Shown in pieces: positions 5,183 through 7,693 of a stretch of DNA of 7,693 bases. The stretch comes from a bacterium. Lineage in GTDB: Bacteria > Latescibacterota > UBA2968 > UBA8231. How positions within the stretch are numbered: the stretch's first letter is position 1; every line of letters starts with the position of its first letter. A program made the translations under genes and the position numbers. The notes under the pieces were generated by a model. It was not told the origin of the DNA, ran no database searches, and was given only the letters and a program-made list of their open reading frames with translations. The stretch covers positions 1 to 7,693 of the forward strand of contig JAQCJA010000203.1 of the NCBI GenBank assembly GCA_027593305.1, given 5' to 3'.

Positions 5183-7594
5183 ATGGGAGTCAACTACGAG
5201 CGCATCGTTCACTATGTATTCCATCACCACCTGAGCATCATCCTGGTGGCTCTGTCGCTGTCAGTCTGCTCTGGGTATTTCGCCTCCCAGTTGAAGATCA
5301 AAGCGGATTCTGCAGACCTGCTGCCCGACGAGTATATCAGCGTTCGCGAGCTCAGTCGCATCAAGGAGCGTGTCGGTGGCATTGGCCCATTGATGATCAT
5401 CGTCACGGGTGATGAACTGACGGCGGGCATCCAGTTTCTGAATGTTCTGGCAGACTCGCTCGAGCACAATCCCCTGCTGAGTTCGGTCATCCGTGGTCGT
5501 ACAGAGGAGATCGAGTTCCTCAGCCGGAACCGGTTGCTCTATATGGATCTGGCGGATCTGCAGGACGTACAAGTGCGTGTTCATGACAAGGTCGAACTGG
5601 AGAAACTCAAGCGTTCGCCTCTCTACATTGGTTTGGATGACGATGAGGAGGACCCCCTTGACGTGTCAGACCTGGAGGCCAAGTACAGCCACGCGGAGCT
5701 CACTGGATTCGAGCGCGACTACTATCTGACGGAGGAGGGCAATGGTGTCATCCTGCGGGTCTATCCCACGGGGATGATCACAGATGTGAAGTTCACGCAA
5801 AAGTTGTTGTCAGGCATTCGTCAGACCATCGACGAAATCGGACCGACCCGTTTCCACCCGAGTCTCGAAGTCAGTTTCTCCGGCAGCTTCAAGAACGCCT
5901 CGAACCAGTACAATGTTGTGGTTCGCGACCTGCAATCGACCGCTCTTTATGCGTTCCTCGGTGTAATTGTTCTCCTCTCACTCTATTTCAGGCAGGTCCT
6001 GTCACCACTGTTCATCGTCCTGCCCCTGTTGATGAGCCTGTCCTGGACCTTCGGTCTGACGTGGGCCGTGATTGGCAACCTCAATCAGATCACCGTTTGC
6101 CTGTTTGCCATTCTCTTCGGCCTTGGTATTGACTTCGGCATCCACGTTTTTGCCCGTTATCGAGAGGCTCGACGTCGGGGCCTGAGTACGGAACCAGCCC
6201 TCGTCGAAACGGTGTGTCAGACGGGCAGCGCCCTGACGACGACAGCAGTGACCACGGCCGTCGCCTTCTTCTCCCTGTTGTTCTCGGATTTCAAGGGCTT
6301 CAGCGAGTTCGGTTTCATCGTCGGCACGGGCATCATGTTTTCCCTGGTGGCGATGCTGATCGTCTGCCCTGCCTTCATCGTTCTCGCCGAACGCCTGCGC
6401 CTGATCAAACTCAAGCAGAAGAATGTTCCCGAACACCTTGTCCGTCGGGGTCGCTATCCGGTGCCACATCTGACGGTGATTCTCGGGGTTCTGGTCACGG
6501 CTTACTCGCTCTACCATCTCGATGAACTCGGCTTCGAGTACGACTTCAAGCAGTTGCGCCCCGATTCGGTGGACGAGGAGCCCAAAGGCAGCATTCCCGA
6601 CGAGTTGAAGGAGACGCGATCACCTGCCATCGTCCTCACCGAGAATCGACAGCAGGCCATGGAGGTCGTCGCCGAGATCGAGCGTGTGATGGCCGCCCGT
6701 GGCGACAGTTCGACGATACGTTCGGTGAAAAGTGTCTACTCCTTTCTGCCGGACGCTCAGGACGAAAAACTGACAATCATTGCGGACCTGCGGCACATAC
6801 TCGACGACAACCAAAACCTGCTGGACGGTGATGACCGCATCCGAGCCGACTCCCTCCGCGGCTTCCTCGATATGCGTGCGCTGGCCCTGGAGGATCTTCC
6901 CGAAGACATGACCAAGAGTTTTTCCAGCAAGGAAGGGAAGATCCTCAGCTTCGTACAGATCAACGCAGCCGTCCCATTGCGGGATGGCCGCAACGCGATC
7001 GCCTTCGCCGATGAAGTCAAAGTGATCCACGCCGCCGACGGCAACACGTACTACGCGTCGAGTGCGCACATCATCTTTGCCGAAATGCTGCAGTTGATGC
7101 TCGATGATGCTGTGAAGGCGGTGGTCCTGACCCTGTTGGCGGTAACGATTGTGCTGCTCATCGATCTGCGCAATGTCGTCAGCGTCATCCTGGTTCTGAC
7201 GCCCCTGCTGACTGCACTGGCCTGGGTCACGGGTTTCATGTACATCTTCGATTTCAAACTGAACATCTACAACATGGTCGCCTTTCCCACAATCATCGGC
7301 ATGGGCATCGACAATGCCGTGCACGTCTTCCACAGATACCAGGAAGGGGGGCCAGGATCATTGCGTCTCGTGCTGCGTACGACGGGAACGGCCCTGATGG
7401 CGACGACCCTGACGACGATGGTTGGTTTTGCCGGACTCGTTCCCGCCCACCACCCCTCCCTGTACTGGATCGGCATCGTCTCGTTGCTGGGCCTCGGGTC
7501 CTGTTTCGTGTCGGCCGTGACCATACTTCCCGCCCTGCTGCAACTGCGCGAGGACTGGAACAGGAATGCCGCCCCATCCACGGGCGACGCGTGA
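5183..7594 (+). CDS. MMPL/HpnN-type RND superfamily transporter
   Basis: This 803-aa inner-membrane protein belongs to the RND superfamily in the shorter MMPL/HpnN branch (related to sterol-sensing-domain proteins), whose known members mostly move lipids or hydrophobic molecules using the proton gradient. It shows two homologous halves with about 12 TM helices: near 17-34, then a periplasmic loop to about 252, a five-helix bundle at 254-403, TM7 at 427-444, a second loop to about 642, and five more helices at 643-786. Each half keeps the charged TM4 motif: GIDFGIH at 315-321 and GIDNAVH at 708-714, with D317 and D710 likely in proton coupling. The first loop opens with ADSADLLPDE (41-50) and carries an acidic segment at 152-165. 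At 803 aa it is well below the roughly 1,050 aa of AcrB-type pumps. The start follows the MlaC-like stop by 12 bases with a weak AGG at 5173-5175. Substrate is inferred to be a lipid. Confidence 0.93.
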   Translation: MGVNYERIVHYVFHHHLSIILVALSLSVCSGYFASQLKIKADSADLLPDEYISVRELSRIKERVGGIGPLMIIVTGDELTAGIQFLNVLADSLEHNPLLSSVIRGRTEEIEFLSRNRLLYMDLADLQDVQVRVHDKVELEKLKRSPLYIGLDDDEEDPLDVSDLEAKYSHAELTGFERDYYLTEEGNGVILRVYPTGMITDVKFTQKLLSGIRQTIDEIGPTRFHPSLEVSFSGSFKNASNQYNVVVRDLQSTALYAFLGVIVLLSLYFRQVLSPLFIVLPLLMSLSWTFGLTWAVIGNLNQITVCLFAILFGLGIDFGIHVFARYREARRRGLSTEPALVETVCQTGSALTTTAVTTAVAFFSLLFSDFKGFSEFGFIVGTGIMFSLVAMLIVCPAFIVLAERLRLIKLKQKNVPEHLVRRGRYPVPHLTVILGVLVTAYSLYHLDELGFEYDFKQLRPDSVDEEPKGSIPDELKETRSPAIVLTENRQQAMEVVAEIERVMAARGDSSTIRSVKSVYSFLPDAQDEKLTIIADLRHILDDNQNLLDGDDRIRADSLRGFLDMRALALEDLPEDMTKSFSSKEGKILSFVQINAAVPLRDGRNAIAFADEVKVIHAADGNTYYASSAHIIFAEMLQLMLDDAVKAVVLTLLAVTIVLLIDLRNVVSVILVLTPLLTALAWVTGFMYIFDFKLNIYNMVAFPTIIGMGIDNAVHVFHRYQEGGPGSLRLVLRTTGTALMATTLTTMVGFAGLVPAHHPSLYWIGIVSLLGLGSCFVSAVTILPALLQLREDWNRNAAPSTGDA

Positions 7595-7693
7595 TGCTTT
7601 CGTGAGCGCCATTCAGGCGTGGCGGCCGTGCGGAATTCAGGCGTCAGCCTGGTGTTGTTGGTTGGTATGTGCTGTCGGCTATCTGCAGCCGGG
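7595..7693 (+). other. Downstream tail; possible start of another exported protein (uncertain)
   Basis: There is no identifiable gene in these 99 bases. One frame is open to the window end from GTG at 7619 (or GTG 7628) and would read VAAVRNSGVSLVLLVGMCC followed by a small-residue stretch (LSAAG), which has the look of a Sec signal peptide. A second open frame from GTG at 7602 also reads hydrophobic, so frame choice is not safe. No convincing Shine-Dalgarno is seen. A 10-base direct repeat lies at 7611-7620 and 7635-7644. Confidence 0.2.
7611..7644 (+). repeat. Direct repeat ATTCAGGCGT, two copies 24 bases apart
   Basis: Perfect copies occur at 7611-7620 and 7635-7644, just after the RND gene stop. 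The second copy runs into a small inverted repeat (CAGGC at 7638-7642 with GCCTG at 7647-7651). The 24-base period could be two helical turns plus a little, or eight codons. Significance is unclear. Confidence 0.4.

Noticed and set aside
6620..7333. Long minus-strand open frame (237 codons) opposite the RND gene
   Set aside because: Its translation is His/Asp/Gln-rich with no recognisable motif, and it lies opposite a confidently assigned gene. It is an antisense shadow.
4532..7594. Calling the locus a hopanoid (hpn) cluster or assigning hpnM/hpnN symbols
   Set aside because: No squalene-hopene cyclase, HpnC/D/E or other hopanoid gene lies in the window, and MlaC/RND pairs occur in other lipid contexts.
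7638..7651. CAGGC/GCCTG hairpin after the RND gene as a terminator
   Set aside because: The stem is only 5 bp and is followed by a mixed GT stretch, not a T-run. It is too weak to call.

Overview
The window is one tightly packed, plus-strand gene cluster of six genes from a GC-rich Gram-negative (two-membrane) bacterium. The evidence is a TolC-family outer-membrane channel, periplasmic MlaC-type lipid-binding proteins with signal peptides, and an RND-superfamily inner-membrane transporter. The high GC, TTG start and overlapping genes would fit Pseudomonadota, Desulfobacterota or a similar phylum, but nothing here fixes the taxon. No rRNA, tRNA, CRISPR, insertion sequence, phage gene or clear promoter was seen. 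The window looks like the interior of an operon, cut off at both ends.

Layout. (1) 1-819: 3' part of a CDP-alcohol phosphatidyltransferase-family membrane enzyme whose frame is open to the window edge, probably the C-terminal half of a larger protein. (2) 816-1865: eight-or-so-TM flippase-like protein of the lysylphosphatidylglycerol synthase TM-region / HpnL-like family. (3) 1865-3214: TolC-family outer-membrane channel. (4) 3211-4473: exported protein combining an MlaC-like N-terminal domain with a C-terminal DUF3047 domain. (5) 4532-5170: stand-alone MlaC/Ttg2D/HpnM-like periplasmic protein, preceded by a strong intergenic hairpin. (6) 5183-7594: 803-aa MMPL/HpnN-type RND transporter with two halves. 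(7) 7595-7693: short tail, possibly holding the start of another secreted protein.

How they may work together (inference). The first gene would make a phospholipid-like product at the inner membrane by transferring a phospho-alcohol from a CDP-activated donor. The flippase-like protein could move it or a precursor across the inner membrane. The RND transporter and the two MlaC-domain proteins would take it through the periplasm, with the TolC protein as the outer-membrane element. The set flippase-like + MlaC + RND recalls HpnL/HpnM/HpnN of hopanoid loci, but no squalene-hopene cyclase or other hopanoid gene is present, and a TolC channel and an MlaC-DUF3047 fusion have been added. Genes 1-4 overlap by 4, 1 and 4 bases, and genes 4-6 are separated by 58 and 12 bases, so all six are probably co-transcribed. 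The lipid substrate cannot be read from the sequence.
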